From: HXMU1420-13 sp965601825 | GTDB taxonomy: Bacteria; Bacteroidota; Rhodothermia; Balneolales; Balneolaceae | Assembly: GCA_965601825.1 (NCBI GenBank) | Contig: OZ271839.1 | Span: forward strand, 620,001 to 684,000 | DNA length: 64,000 bases | Reading direction: 5' to 3' | Shown: in pieces, positions 42,395 to 50,787 of the stretch | How positions within the stretch are numbered: the first letter of the stretch is position 1 | Layout of the letters: each line of letters starts with the position of its first letter | The notes under the pieces: generated by a model | Databases searched by the model: none | Told to the model about the DNA's origin: nothing | The model's input: only the letters and a program-made list of their open reading frames with translations | Made by a program: the position numbers and the translations under genes

Positions 42395-43322
42395 TTCAGA
42401 GCGCAGATTAAAGTTAATGCTTCTGCTCCAACAGCCGGGCGAAAAGCTGACGGTTGAACAGATTGCAGATAAATTTGGTGTTAGTAGGCGAACTATATTC
42501 AGAGATTTCAATGCTTTACAAGAAATAAATGTGCCCGTTACCTGGGATAAATATGCCGGCTATGGGATGATGAAAGGCTATAAGATTCCTCCCCTCATGT
42601 TTACCTCAAAAGAGCTTGCTACAGTGATGGTTGGACTTAATTTCGTTAAGTCACAAATAGACAATGGCTTAGTGGAAGATGCAGAAGGTGTGGAGTTAAA
42701 AATAAAAAATGTGTTACCACTGGAGTTACGCGATTTCATGAGCTCACTTTCAACAAGAACTATTGTTGATCCTTACCAAAAATATGGCGCCATCAAAAGA
42801 GAAGGCGGTGATTGGTACTTACTAAGTAGTGCTATTTCTCAAGAGCAACGTGTAGAGTTCAAGTATGTTTCAGCTAAGGGCGAAGTGAAAACTCGAAAAG
42901 TGGACCCATACATTTTGGTTTTCTTCGAAGATCACTGGAACATGATCGGTAAATCTCATCTTCGTGGAGATGTTCGGAATTTTCGACTCGAACGGATGAG
43001 TGAAGTCAGAATTTTGGAAGAAAAAATCAGCCTAAAAGAGAAAATCGATATAGAGGCCTTAATTTTTCGATCTGACGGCCCCGAACAAAAAATAGTACTA
43101 GTACTAGATGATGCCGCAGTTAATCGATTTAAAGCAAATCTGCCGGCTAAAATTTTTAGGGAGAAGCGCGAAAATTCTAAAAAAGTTCGGATCGAATTTT
43201 TGTTCGACAATTTGGACTTCATCAACGAATGGCTGCTTCAATTTGGGGACGCATTAAAAGTGGAAGCCCCGGAGGAGTTAAAGTCGAAAAGAAAAGAGTT
43301 ACTCCAAAAAATGTTGAGCTAA
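42387..43322 (+). CDS. HTH/WYL-domain transcriptional regulator
   Basis: 311 residues. N-terminal winged HTH (LTVEQIADKFGVSRRTIFRD), a linker about 60-150, and a WYL domain about 150-240 (FKYVSAKGEVKTRKVDPYIL, FFEDHWNMIGKSHLRGDVRNFRLERM) that binds nucleic acid or nucleotides in DeoR/YafY-type regulators. No obvious target gene adjacent. Overlaps rsmG by 8 bp. Confidence 0.92.
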   Translation: MNSSERRLKLMLLLQQPGEKLTVEQIADKFGVSRRTIFRDFNALQEINVPVTWDKYAGYGMMKGYKIPPLMFTSKELATVMVGLNFVKSQIDNGLVEDAEGVELKIKNVLPLELRDFMSSLSTRTIVDPYQKYGAIKREGGDWYLLSSAISQEQRVEFKYVSAKGEVKTRKVDPYILVFFEDHWNMIGKSHLRGDVRNFRLERMSEVRILEEKISLKEKIDIEALIFRSDGPEQKIVLVLDDAAVNRFKANLPAKIFREKRENSKKVRIEFLFDNLDFINEWLLQFGDALKVEAPEELKSKRKELLQKMLS

Positions 43323-43334
43323 CTTTTGGTCTCA

Positions 43335-43371
43335 ACAAAAAGGCAGAACCAATTTTCTGATTCTGCCTGAG
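43335..43371 (-). terminator. Terminator downstream of the flavodoxin-like gene (minus strand)
   Basis: Stem GGCAGAA/TTCTGCC (43342-43348 / 43361-43367) with a 12-nt loop; on the minus strand it is followed by a five-T run. It lies about 27 bp beyond the stop of the minus-strand gene at 43394. On the plus strand it is only a hairpin after the WYL gene. Confidence 0.75.
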
Positions 43372-43393
43372 ATTAAAAATGAACAGCTGTTAG

Positions 43394-44152
43394 CTATCTT
43401 TTGTGTTCGGGGCTGTCGAAACCGGCCTGACAACCGGCGGCCCATTCATCGGGTTGATTTCCATAAGCTGGAACACCGCCCATATCTTTCAACATTCGAG
43501 CAAGGTGCAAACAGTTCCAAACCAAGAAGGTGGTATTTCGATTCGTGAAATCATTCTCTGGTCCACCGGAACCCGGATCTCTGTAAGACGGACCAGGCCC
43601 AGCTTCACCCATCCAGCCAGCATCGGCTTGTGGAGGCACAGTATAACCTATGTGCGAAAGAGAGAACAAAATGTTCATTGCACAATGTTTTACTCCATCC
43701 TCATTTCCTGTAATAAGTGTAGCCCCAACTTTCCCATAATCGCGATACTGTCCCTTTTCATTAAACTGATGGGTGTATCCATACATTCTTTCCAGAGTTC
43801 GATTACAAACCGATGATTTCTCGCCCAGCCAAACCGATGTGCAAAGAATTAGAATGTCACATGCATCCACTTCCTTCTGGATGATCGGCCAATCGTCTTT
43901 ATCCCATTCGGGAGTTTGAGACATATCAAGACCAAGACCGGCTGGTATTTCATAGTCTACGGGCCGAATAACTTTGGTGCTTGCTCCTACTGATTCAAAA
44001 ATATCTTTAGCTACATTGATTAAGCCCTCAGTATGTGATAGAACCGGAGTTCTGTTCAATGTACAATTCAGAAATAATACTTTAAGGTCGTCGTATTTAG
44101 CTGGCGGATGTGCACAGTTTTTATCCGTCATGGATTTTAATTGCTCAGTCAT
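43394..44152 (-). CDS. Flavodoxin-like NADPH-dependent FMN reductase family protein
   Basis: 252 residues; alpha/beta flavodoxin-like fold starting LKVLFLNCTLNRTPVLSHTEG (FMN-phosphate loop) and continuing with the ILCTSVWLGEKSSV segment that carries the loop after beta-3, and ATLITGNEDGVKHCAMN. A C-terminal extension (DAGWMGEAGPGPSYRDPGSG) is common in the 'flavodoxin family protein' group. Quinone or azo-compound reduction is a plausible role; substrate unproven. The first 20 residues (TEQLKSMTDKNCAHPPA) are atypical, so an internal start is possible. Confidence 0.85.
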   Translation of the reverse strand: MTEQLKSMTDKNCAHPPAKYDDLKVLFLNCTLNRTPVLSHTEGLINVAKDIFESVGASTKVIRPVDYEIPAGLGLDMSQTPEWDKDDWPIIQKEVDACDILILCTSVWLGEKSSVCNRTLERMYGYTHQFNEKGQYRDYGKVGATLITGNEDGVKHCAMNILFSLSHIGYTVPPQADAGWMGEAGPGPSYRDPGSGGPENDFTNRNTTFLVWNCLHLARMLKDMGGVPAYGNQPDEWAAGCQAGFDSPEHKR

Positions 44153-44363
44153 TCTGTTCCTTTATTTTGATGCTTACTCTGATACGGTTTTCAGCTTTCC
44201 CCAATATTTCCAAGTAACATAGTAAATCATAAATAAGAATCCATCACAAGACTATCTCATTAATGGAAAGAATTCATTATCCTGATCGCCCACAAATAAT
44301 TCATTAGGAACAATAAGATTCTAGAGCACTAATAGTTGGATAATCAATAATCATTTTCACAAA

Positions 44364-45053
44364 ATGAAACCCCTGAAACGAAAGAATTATGGTAGTATTC
44401 CTCACCTGAGTAATAGCAAACTCGGGGAAGGTGATTACTATATCGAAGAGGGTCAGGAGAAAATACTTACCGAAAAGAAAAGAGATAAAGAAGACACGAT
44501 TTTAGTCTTCGAAAAATATGATGGTTCCAATGTGGGAATTGCGAAGAAAGAGGGAAAAATCTTTGCACTGAACCGGGCCGGATATGAAGCTCATACAAGC
44601 CCATTCAGGCAACATCATGAGTTTGCAAATTGGGTAGAAAAGCATGCTGAAAAGTTCAACGAAATCCTGAATGAAGGAGAACGTATTGCGGGAGAATGGC
44701 TGCTTCAGGCGCATGGTTTAAAATATAATCTAAAGCAGGAACCTATTGTTTTCTTTGACTTTTTCACGGATCAAAACAGAAGAAGACCATTTGATTTCCT
44801 GAAACAATTTGATGTTCCACTACCCAGGCTTTTACACAATGGTGATGCTATCAAAGTTGAAGAGTTAGTACCGATTCTAAACGAAAAAACGGAAAGTATT
44901 TATCCTGATAATAATCCCGAAGGGATGATTTACCGGGTAGAGAGAAAAGGTCGAGCTGAGTTCTTAGCTAAATGGGTTCGATCCGATTTTGAGCCGGGAA
45001 AATATATGATGGGTCGAAGTGAGGATGACCTGGTTTGGAATGCGAGGATATGA
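44364..45053 (+). CDS. RNA ligase family protein
   Basis: 229 residues of the nucleotidyltransferase (RNA/DNA ligase) superfamily. The lysine that would carry AMP is Lys51 in EKYDGSNVG (motif I, KxDG). Later motifs: IAGEWLLQAHG, VFFDFFTD (motif III region), PEGMIYRV (motif IV, E-G), FLAKWVR (motif V, with the invariant Lys). Shorter than T4 Rnl1/Rnl2, with no separate C-terminal domain. Bacterial RNA ligases of this type may repair cleaved tRNAs or serve in accessory systems, but no partner (e.g. a PNKP/Hen1 gene) is visible. Stand-alone gene. Confidence 0.85.
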   Translation: MKPLKRKNYGSIPHLSNSKLGEGDYYIEEGQEKILTEKKRDKEDTILVFEKYDGSNVGIAKKEGKIFALNRAGYEAHTSPFRQHHEFANWVEKHAEKFNEILNEGERIAGEWLLQAHGLKYNLKQEPIVFFDFFTDQNRRRPFDFLKQFDVPLPRLLHNGDAIKVEELVPILNEKTESIYPDNNPEGMIYRVERKGRAEFLAKWVRSDFEPGKYMMGRSEDDLVWNARI

Positions 45054-45071
45054 TCGCCATTACTAAAACAA

Positions 45072-45178
45072 GTCATCCTGAGGCTAATCCCGAAGGATCA
45101 TCGGAACTTAATTTCCATATTGAGATTTGATCCCGCTGACTCTTTCCCGAATTAACTTCGGGATAACCTCAGAGTGAC
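45072..45178. repeat. GTCATCCTGAGG intergenic hairpin repeat
   Basis: Ends GTCATCCTGAGG and CCTCAGAGTGAC are imperfect inverted copies (10 of 12). Interior contains CCCGAAGGATC and a GCTGACTCTTTCCCG...TTCGGGATAACCTC segment. One of several related blocks (32107, 45207, 45778, 60798); non-coding. Confidence 0.8.
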
Positions 45179-45206
45179 TTTAAATGGACATAATTAAATA
45201 AAGATT

Positions 45207-45301
45207 GTCATCCTGAGGAATCTTCCGAAGGATCGGCGATTCTTGAATATTGGAATTCGTTCACTACTTTGTAGACTCTTCGGCAGTACCCTCAGAGTGA
45301 C
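45207..45301. repeat. GTCATCCTGAGG intergenic hairpin repeat
   Basis: Begins GTCATCCTGAGGAATCTTCC, contains GAAGGATCGGCGATTC, and ends TCGGCAGTACCCTCAGAGTGAC. Same family as the previous block, 29 bp away, in the same orientation. Confidence 0.8.
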
Positions 45302-45328
45302 TGGTTGGCAGAAACTCAAACAGAGAAG

Positions 45329-45583
45329 TCATTTACCAGGTAATTGGTGGATGTGTTTCTTATCGATTTCTACTACTTTTTTACTTTGACTAATCTGAAT
45401 CGACAGTACAATAAGGCCAAAAAATAACCCCAAGAGATACATAGCATTACCCAGTAGAAAAAGCAAAAGCTGTGCACCCTCGTAATGTTGCATTGCAATA
45501 ATGATATCAATTAGTATGTGAATAATAATCGAAATTATGAGTGCAAAGACGTAATAGGGGAATTTACTTTTAAGAAAATTCAT
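45329..45583 (-). CDS. Hypothetical small membrane protein, 84 aa
   Basis: Two TM helices (about 10-30 and 38-62) with a conserved-looking polar C-terminus (SQSKKVVEIDKKHIHQLP). No recognised family. It is flanked by hairpin repeats on both sides, and its start (ATG 45583) is preceded by A/T-rich DNA with no strong ribosome binding site. Could be a genuine short membrane protein; support is only composition and topology. Confidence 0.5.
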   Translation of the reverse strand: MNFLKSKFPYYVFALIISIIIHILIDIIIAMQHYEGAQLLLFLLGNAMYLLGLFFGLIVLSIQISQSKKVVEIDKKHIHQLPGK

Positions 45584-45708
45584 ATTTCAAATATGTTACA
45601 TGAAGTAGAAGTAAGACCCTTATAAATGGCACTCCTTACAAAATAAATTATTTTGATGGTGACTTGTTTGTAAAAGTATCAGCCAATCTTAAATTATTAG
45701 AATTAGTT

Positions 45709-45748
45709 GACTACTCCGCCGACTCCTCGGGAGTACCCTCAGAGTGAC
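45709..45748. repeat. Partial GTCATCC-family repeat (right half only)
   Basis: GACTCCTCGGGAGTACCCTC followed by AGAGTGAC, matching the right end of the full blocks. The left half is absent, so this is a truncated copy. Confidence 0.65.
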
Positions 45749-45777
45749 TTTAATAAGATTCCATTTTATAATACTAA

Positions 45778-45879
45778 GTCATCCTGAGGGTACGCCCGAA
45801 GGATCATCGAAACTATGTTCCGATATGGAAATATTAACCTGCTGACTCTTCTCCCGACCACTGTCGGGATCAGAGTGAC
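45778..45879. repeat. GTCATCCTGAGG intergenic hairpin repeat
   Basis: Begins GTCATCCTGAGGGTACGCCC, contains GAAGGATCATCGAAAC and a TCTCCCGACCACTGTCGGGA hairpin, and ends CAGAGTGAC two bases before the stop codon of the DUF2200 gene. The CCCGAC...GTCGGG hairpin is also found at 60665-60681 on the other strand. Confidence 0.8.
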
Positions 45880-45880
45880 C

Positions 45881-46252
45881 CTATTTAGGAACCCGCTTAA
45901 TCTTCTCGATCGCTTTTCCTTTCGCCAGTTCATCCACCACTTTATCCAGGTAGCGGCATTCACGGGTTAGTTTGGTTTCAATATCCTCCACCCGATAGCC
46001 ACAAATCACCCCTTTGATAAGTTCCGAATTAGGATTTACCGTAGCCCGATCAAAGAATTCCTCGAAGGTTACTTTTTCATCAATCAATTGTTGAATCGTG
46101 GCCTCATCAAAACCAGTGAGCCACTCGATCACCTCATGCAATTCTTCTTTGGTTCGGCCCTTCTTCTCCACTTTCGTTACATAGTGCGGATAGACCGAAA
46201 AGAATTTGAGGGAAGCTATGCGGGCGTCGTGTTCGGGAGTAGTTGTGGGCAT
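45881..46252 (-). CDS. DUF2200 family protein, 123 aa
   Basis: KFFSVYPHYVTKVEKKGRTKEELHEVIEWLTGF is the DUF2200 core; the family is widespread, small and of unknown function. I start at ATG 46252 because the frame upstream of it (from 46306) does not extend the conserved region. Its stop codon lies directly next to a hairpin repeat. No operon partner. Confidence 0.85.
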   Translation of the reverse strand: MPTTTPEHDARIASLKFFSVYPHYVTKVEKKGRTKEELHEVIEWLTGFDEATIQQLIDEKVTFEEFFDRATVNPNSELIKGVICGYRVEDIETKLTRECRYLDKVVDELAKGKAIEKIKRVPK

Positions 46253-46400
46253 GGTTTCAATACTTTGGTTTACGCATAACAAACTGAATCTTTTATTTAA
46301 GTACAACCACTTATTTGTTTATAAGCGAAAATAGGAACACCAATTTAGTTTTTATTCATTAATATAATTCTTTAATTGCAAGCCACATAAGCATAACTAT

Positions 46401-47426
46401 ATGATCAGAATCGCAATAAGTACAGCACTTTTACCTTTGATAGTTATTTTTAATGCTAACTCAAAAGGTTATTCATATCAAATTGAATTTGAGAATACCT
46501 ACGAGTTACGAACTGGGGTAAATATTAATTTTTATGGTTTACAACCAAGAACTCATCCTAGTATTACAATTTTTATGAGTACAATAATACATGCTTATCA
46601 AAGAGAACCTTACAAAGGTAAGGTTATAATTCGGGATGAAGATGAAAGCTTTTCCTTAATAGGTAACTATGCGCTAACACTATCAATTTATAATAAAACA
46701 GTAGGAAATAATACAAATCGCTTATTCTCTGATATTCAAATGGACTTAGTGAATACTTTTAGTGCAGGTGTTGGTGGTAAAACAATAGATTATTTTAAGT
46801 ATTCAAGAACCATAAATAACTCACAGAACTATAACATTAAACACAATATGGATAGGGCTGTAATTTTTTCAACAAACTTTTTAATTAATAATTATAGAAG
46901 AAACCAAACTTTAAGCTCTTTGAATATCACACTTAATGATATAACTGTTAACTATTACAACGATGGCGGTGGTTTAATGAGTAGGCTAGGATTGAGTGAT
47001 GGTTTTGATAGATGGTGGACAGGAGGTGGAGGTGTTGTTAAACACACAAATGACGGATTTAATGAGATTGAATTCTATTTCAAACAATTTACTGGTTATT
47101 CACCTCTAGCTTATGAATTATCAAAAGTTTTAGGCGTTGATGTTCCAAATTATGAGATAATCAATAACTCATTATATACAGATGGTCATGTTACAATTAC
47201 GCCAAGCTCATATAATAATTCATTAGTTGGTGTCTCTTACTTCTTATCAAATCAAGTAGGGTTTAATGCTGGATTATCAGGTAATTTAAAAAAAAGGAAC
47301 TATTGGGGTATTCAGGATATCATTCACATAGTTAGAAAGTTTCCTCTCCACCCTAATAATGAATCAACCCGAGGTTTTATGGGGTTGAACTCCAATTTTA
47401 TCTTAAATGAGGATAGTTTTGAATAG
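46401..47426 (+). CDS. Putative secreted protein, possibly polymorphic-toxin type 23-like, 341 aa
   Basis: N-terminal hydrophobic signal (IRIAISTALLPLIVIFNANS). The C-terminal half has features reminiscent of polymorphic toxin type 23 domains: NYNIKHNMDRAVIFSTNF, SLNITLNDITVNYYNDGGGL, and DGFDRWWTGGGGVVKH, followed by a region resembling FKQFTGYSP. I recall the WTGGG motif and surrounding layout from that family but cannot align it here, so the assignment is tentative. AT-rich relative to the neighbouring gyrase genes. It overlaps the following lipoprotein gene by 20 bp, suggesting a functional pair (toxin and immunity or export partner). It could equally be an outer-membrane beta protein. 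Confidence 0.45.
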   Translation: MIRIAISTALLPLIVIFNANSKGYSYQIEFENTYELRTGVNINFYGLQPRTHPSITIFMSTIIHAYQREPYKGKVIIRDEDESFSLIGNYALTLSIYNKTVGNNTNRLFSDIQMDLVNTFSAGVGGKTIDYFKYSRTINNSQNYNIKHNMDRAVIFSTNFLINNYRRNQTLSSLNITLNDITVNYYNDGGGLMSRLGLSDGFDRWWTGGGGVVKHTNDGFNEIEFYFKQFTGYSPLAYELSKVLGVDVPNYEIINNSLYTDGHVTITPSSYNNSLVGVSYFLSNQVGFNAGLSGNLKKRNYWGIQDIIHIVRKFPLHPNNESTRGFMGLNSNFILNEDSFE

Positions 47427-48225
47427 TCAAAGATTAAGTTTACTACTAATATTAGTAATTCTTGTAAGTGGCTGTGCTAGAGAATTTTATGTTGCAAATA
47501 TTGATACTTATCTTAATCAAGAATCAAACATGATTGTTATTGATGGATTTAAAATTTCAAATACCTATGAACGTACATATTACGAGTGCTTAGAAGAAGT
47601 TAATACAGTTATTACAAAGACTTTTTCATTTCAAACTACTTGTACATATGGCATTGTAGGCAGCGTAACATTGGCCCTACATGAATATACTAACGCAAAA
47701 AATGAGTCATACTTTGTATATGTTTCCCAAATAAAGAGAAACCCTGATGATCAAATGATTGAAACAGGCAAAGATTTTCTATCACTTTTGAATACTAATA
47801 CAAACACTTTTAAAAACATTGACTTCATAACTATCTACAAAAGCACAATAATCAATCAACCAAGTGGAAGAGACACTTTAATGATTCCAATCACAGAGAA
47901 ATTTATTCAATTTCCAACTAATGATTACCGGTTTGATATTGATTTTAAAAAAACTGATGTATATGAGTCGAATGGTAACAAATACAAGCTAAGGTCTAAT
48001 CTTTGTAAGAATAGAAACAGGCTTAAGATATGCAGTGATGAAGAAGTCGATTACATATTCTTTTTTGAAATCGAAGGTAGCGGCTTATTATTAACAAAAG
48101 TCATCAATTATGCTAATAATGATATAGCGGGTGACAAACCGTTAGCTATAGATTTTAGTGAAATTTTTAAAAAAGATGATGATGGAAAATATCCCAAAAT
48201 TCAGCTTATTAAAATTGAGCCTTAA
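47407..48225 (+). CDS. Hypothetical lipoprotein, 272 aa (partner of the preceding gene)
   Basis: Lipoprotein signal with lipobox VSGC; mature part is beta-rich with NATNES/CTYG strands and a terminal EGSGLLLTKVINYANNDI. Start ATG 47407; an in-frame TTG (47419) with GAGGAT upstream is an alternative. The 20-bp overlap with the preceding secreted protein suggests they function together, for example as immunity or anchor. AT-rich like its partner. Function unknown. Confidence 0.6.
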   Translation: MRIVLNSQRLSLLLILVILVSGCAREFYVANIDTYLNQESNMIVIDGFKISNTYERTYYECLEEVNTVITKTFSFQTTCTYGIVGSVTLALHEYTNAKNESYFVYVSQIKRNPDDQMIETGKDFLSLLNTNTNTFKNIDFITIYKSTIINQPSGRDTLMIPITEKFIQFPTNDYRFDIDFKKTDVYESNGNKYKLRSNLCKNRNRLKICSDEEVDYIFFFEIEGSGLLLTKVINYANNDIAGDKPLAIDFSEIFKKDDDGKYPKIQLIKIEP

Positions 48226-48227
48226 CA

Positions 48228-48264
48228 AAAAAACCCCGATCAATTTCTTGATCAGGGTTTCAAA
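48228..48264 (-). terminator. Bidirectional terminator between the lipoprotein gene and gyrA
   Basis: AACCCCGATCAA (48232-48243) pairs with TTGATCAGGGTTT (48248-48260) with one bulge. On the minus strand a seven-T run follows, ending the gyrA transcript; on the plus strand only three T residues follow. Confidence 0.85.
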
Positions 48265-48288
48265 ATCTAGACTAAGTAAAAGGCGAAG

Positions 48289-50751
48289 TTAAATCTCTTC
48301 GGCTTCGTCCTCGTCTTCGTTTACAACTCGGGTTACTGCAGCAATGGCTCCGTCTGAGTCGAGGCGCATAATGCGAACACCTTGTGTATTTCGGCCCATG
48401 GTTCGGATGCCGGAACAACTCATTCTAATCACTTTTCCGCGCTCCGTGATGATCATTAGGTCATCCTGATCAGTCACTTCTTTAAGGGCAATCAGGTTTC
48501 CGGTTTTTGGAGTCACCTTCATGGTAATCACTCCCTTACCACCACGGCTTTGCTCACGGTAGTCATCCACCAATGAACGTTTACCATAGCCATTTTCAGA
48601 AATGGCCAGCACCGTTGCTTCATGAGAGTTTTTAATAACCACCATGTCTACGATTTCATCGCCTGAGCCTAAGGTCATGCCGCGAACACCGGAGGTGTTT
48701 CTACCCATCTCGCGCACATCGCTTTCGTGGAATCGAATCGCACGACCGTTTCTGTTGGCCAAGATAATGTTGCTGTCGCCATCAGTAAGAGAAGCACCTA
48801 ATAAGGAATCCCCTTCACGGATGTTTATGGCAATAATACCATCACGGCGTGGTCGGCTGTAAGCTTCCAGCGAAGTCTTCTTAATCTGACCTTCTCGCGT
48901 ACTCATCACAATAGACTGTGATTTCACATACTCTTCGTCGCTTAGTGTTTTAACCGGTACGAAGGCCTTAATGGCATCGTCTTTTTCAATTTCTATCAGA
49001 TTCACAATCGCACGACCTCGAGCTAATCGTCCACCTTCTGGAATTTCGTATACCTTCAACCAGTAACACTTTCCTTTCTCAGTAAAGAACAGGATGTAAT
49101 TATGGTTGGTGGCCACAAATAAATGTTCTACATATTCCTCATCACGCGTGGTGGTTCCTTTCATACCTTTTCCACCACGACGCTGGCGACGATATCCACT
49201 CACCGGCATTCGTTTGATGAAGCCTTTGTTAGAAATAGTCACAACTACATCTTCATCGGCAATCATGTCTTCCACGTTGAAGTCTTCTGCAGAGTACACG
49301 ATTTGAGTGCGGCGCTCATCGCCATAACGAGCTTTCAGATCTTCTAATTCTTCAATTACAATCGCAGTTTGTTTGCTACGATCGGAAAGAATGATTCGGA
49401 ATTTCTCAATTTTGTCTACGATCTCGCGGTATTCTGTATCGATCTTTTCCCGCTCAAGACCGGTTAATTTCTGGAGACGCATTTCCAGGATCGCTTTTGC
49501 CTGGATATCAGTAAGGGCGAATTTCTTACGAAGTTCTACATTCGCAATTTGTGGATTTTTCGCCGCTCGAATGGTCTTGATGACCTCATCAAGGTTATCA
49601 AGGGCAATTTTCAATCCTTCTAAAATATGAGCACGAGCTTCGGCAGCTTCCAGATCATAAATCGTACGACGAATAATAATCTCAATGCGGTGTTCCACAT
49701 AATGGTGGATCAGCTCTTTCAGGTGCATCACTTTTGGTCGGCCCTGAACCAGCGCCAGGTTGATGATACCGAATGTGGTTTGCATCTGCGTGTATTTGTA
49801 CAGCTGATTTAGAACCACTCCCGCATTTGCTGATCGCTTCAAGATGATCACCAGACGCATACCTTCACGATCCGACTCATCCCGAACTTCTGAAATCTCA
49901 GTAATCTTTTCATCACGTACCAATTCAGCAATTTTCTGAACTAACGTGCTTTTATTTACTTGATATGGAATCTCAGTAACAACGATTTGTTCACGGCCAC
50001 CACGTAATTCTTCAGTGTTAGCGCGAGCACGCAGTGTTACTTTACCACGACCGGTTTCGTAAGCTTCTTTTACCCCTTCATACCCATATATGATACCGCC
50101 TGTTGGGAAATCCGGTGCAGTGATAAGGGTCATCAACTCCTTTATTTCGATGTCCGGATTCTGAACATAGGCCACGATTCCATCAACTACTTCAGTCAGG
50201 TTGTGTGGAGCCATGTTGGTCGCCATACCTACGGCGATACCGGAAGAACCGTTCACTAATAAGTTTGGAAGAGCACCGGGAAGAACCGTTGGCTCTTGTA
50301 GCGTATCATCAAAGTTAGGCTGATAATCAACGGTGTCTTTGTTAATGTCCGTCAACAGCTCTTCCGCGATTCTGTCCATACGAACTTCCGTATAACGCAT
50401 CGCTGCTGCAGAGTCGCCATCCACAGAACCGAAGTTTCCTTGTCCATCCACCAAAGGATATCTCAATGAGAAGTCTTGCACCATCCGAACAATAGTATCA
50501 TATACGGCTGTATCACCATGCGGGTGATACTTACCCAAAACCTCACCCACAATACGCGCACTTTTCTTGTAGCCGCGATTGTGGAGCATTCCTAATTCAC
50601 TCATTCCATATAAAGCACGGCGGTGAACGGGCTTAAGTCCATCGCGCACATCGGGCAACGCCCGGGAAACAATAACCGACATCGAATAATCGATGTAGGA
50701 TGACTGCATTTCATCTTCAATGGTTATTGGAATAATCTTTTCTCTAGCCAT
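48289..50751 (-). CDS. gyrA: DNA gyrase subunit A
   Basis: Catalytic DNA-breakage subunit of gyrase (A2B2). 820 residues: winged helix and tower with the active-site Tyr in MRYTEVRMDRIAEELLTD, the quinolone region RIVGEVLGKYHPHGDTAVYD, and a C-terminal beta-pinwheel with a GyrA-box-like segment (RRQRRGGKGMKG, about 535-546). The C-terminus ends in an acidic tail (NEDEDEAEEI). Downstream of gyrB on the same strand, separated by 36 bp. Confidence 0.99.
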   Translation of the reverse strand: MAREKIIPITIEDEMQSSYIDYSMSVIVSRALPDVRDGLKPVHRRALYGMSELGMLHNRGYKKSARIVGEVLGKYHPHGDTAVYDTIVRMVQDFSLRYPLVDGQGNFGSVDGDSAAAMRYTEVRMDRIAEELLTDINKDTVDYQPNFDDTLQEPTVLPGALPNLLVNGSSGIAVGMATNMAPHNLTEVVDGIVAYVQNPDIEIKELMTLITAPDFPTGGIIYGYEGVKEAYETGRGKVTLRARANTEELRGGREQIVVTEIPYQVNKSTLVQKIAELVRDEKITEISEVRDESDREGMRLVIILKRSANAGVVLNQLYKYTQMQTTFGIINLALVQGRPKVMHLKELIHHYVEHRIEIIIRRTIYDLEAAEARAHILEGLKIALDNLDEVIKTIRAAKNPQIANVELRKKFALTDIQAKAILEMRLQKLTGLEREKIDTEYREIVDKIEKFRIILSDRSKQTAIVIEELEDLKARYGDERRTQIVYSAEDFNVEDMIADEDVVVTISNKGFIKRMPVSGYRRQRRGGKGMKGTTTRDEEYVEHLFVATNHNYILFFTEKGKCYWLKVYEIPEGGRLARGRAIVNLIEIEKDDAIKAFVPVKTLSDEEYVKSQSIVMSTREGQIKKTSLEAYSRPRRDGIIAINIREGDSLLGASLTDGDSNIILANRNGRAIRFHESDVREMGRNTSGVRGMTLGSGDEIVDMVVIKNSHEATVLAISENGYGKRSLVDDYREQSRGGKGVITMKVTPKTGNLIALKEVTDQDDLMIITERGKVIRMSCSGIRTMGRNTQGVRIMRLDSDGAIAAVTRVVNEDEDEAEEI

Positions 50752-50787
50752 ATAACTGTATTAGTAACTCTGTAGAATGATTCGAAT

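Noticed and set aside
43403..43816. 137-aa ORF on the plus strand
   Set aside because: Antisense to the flavodoxin-like gene, which has clear family motifs.
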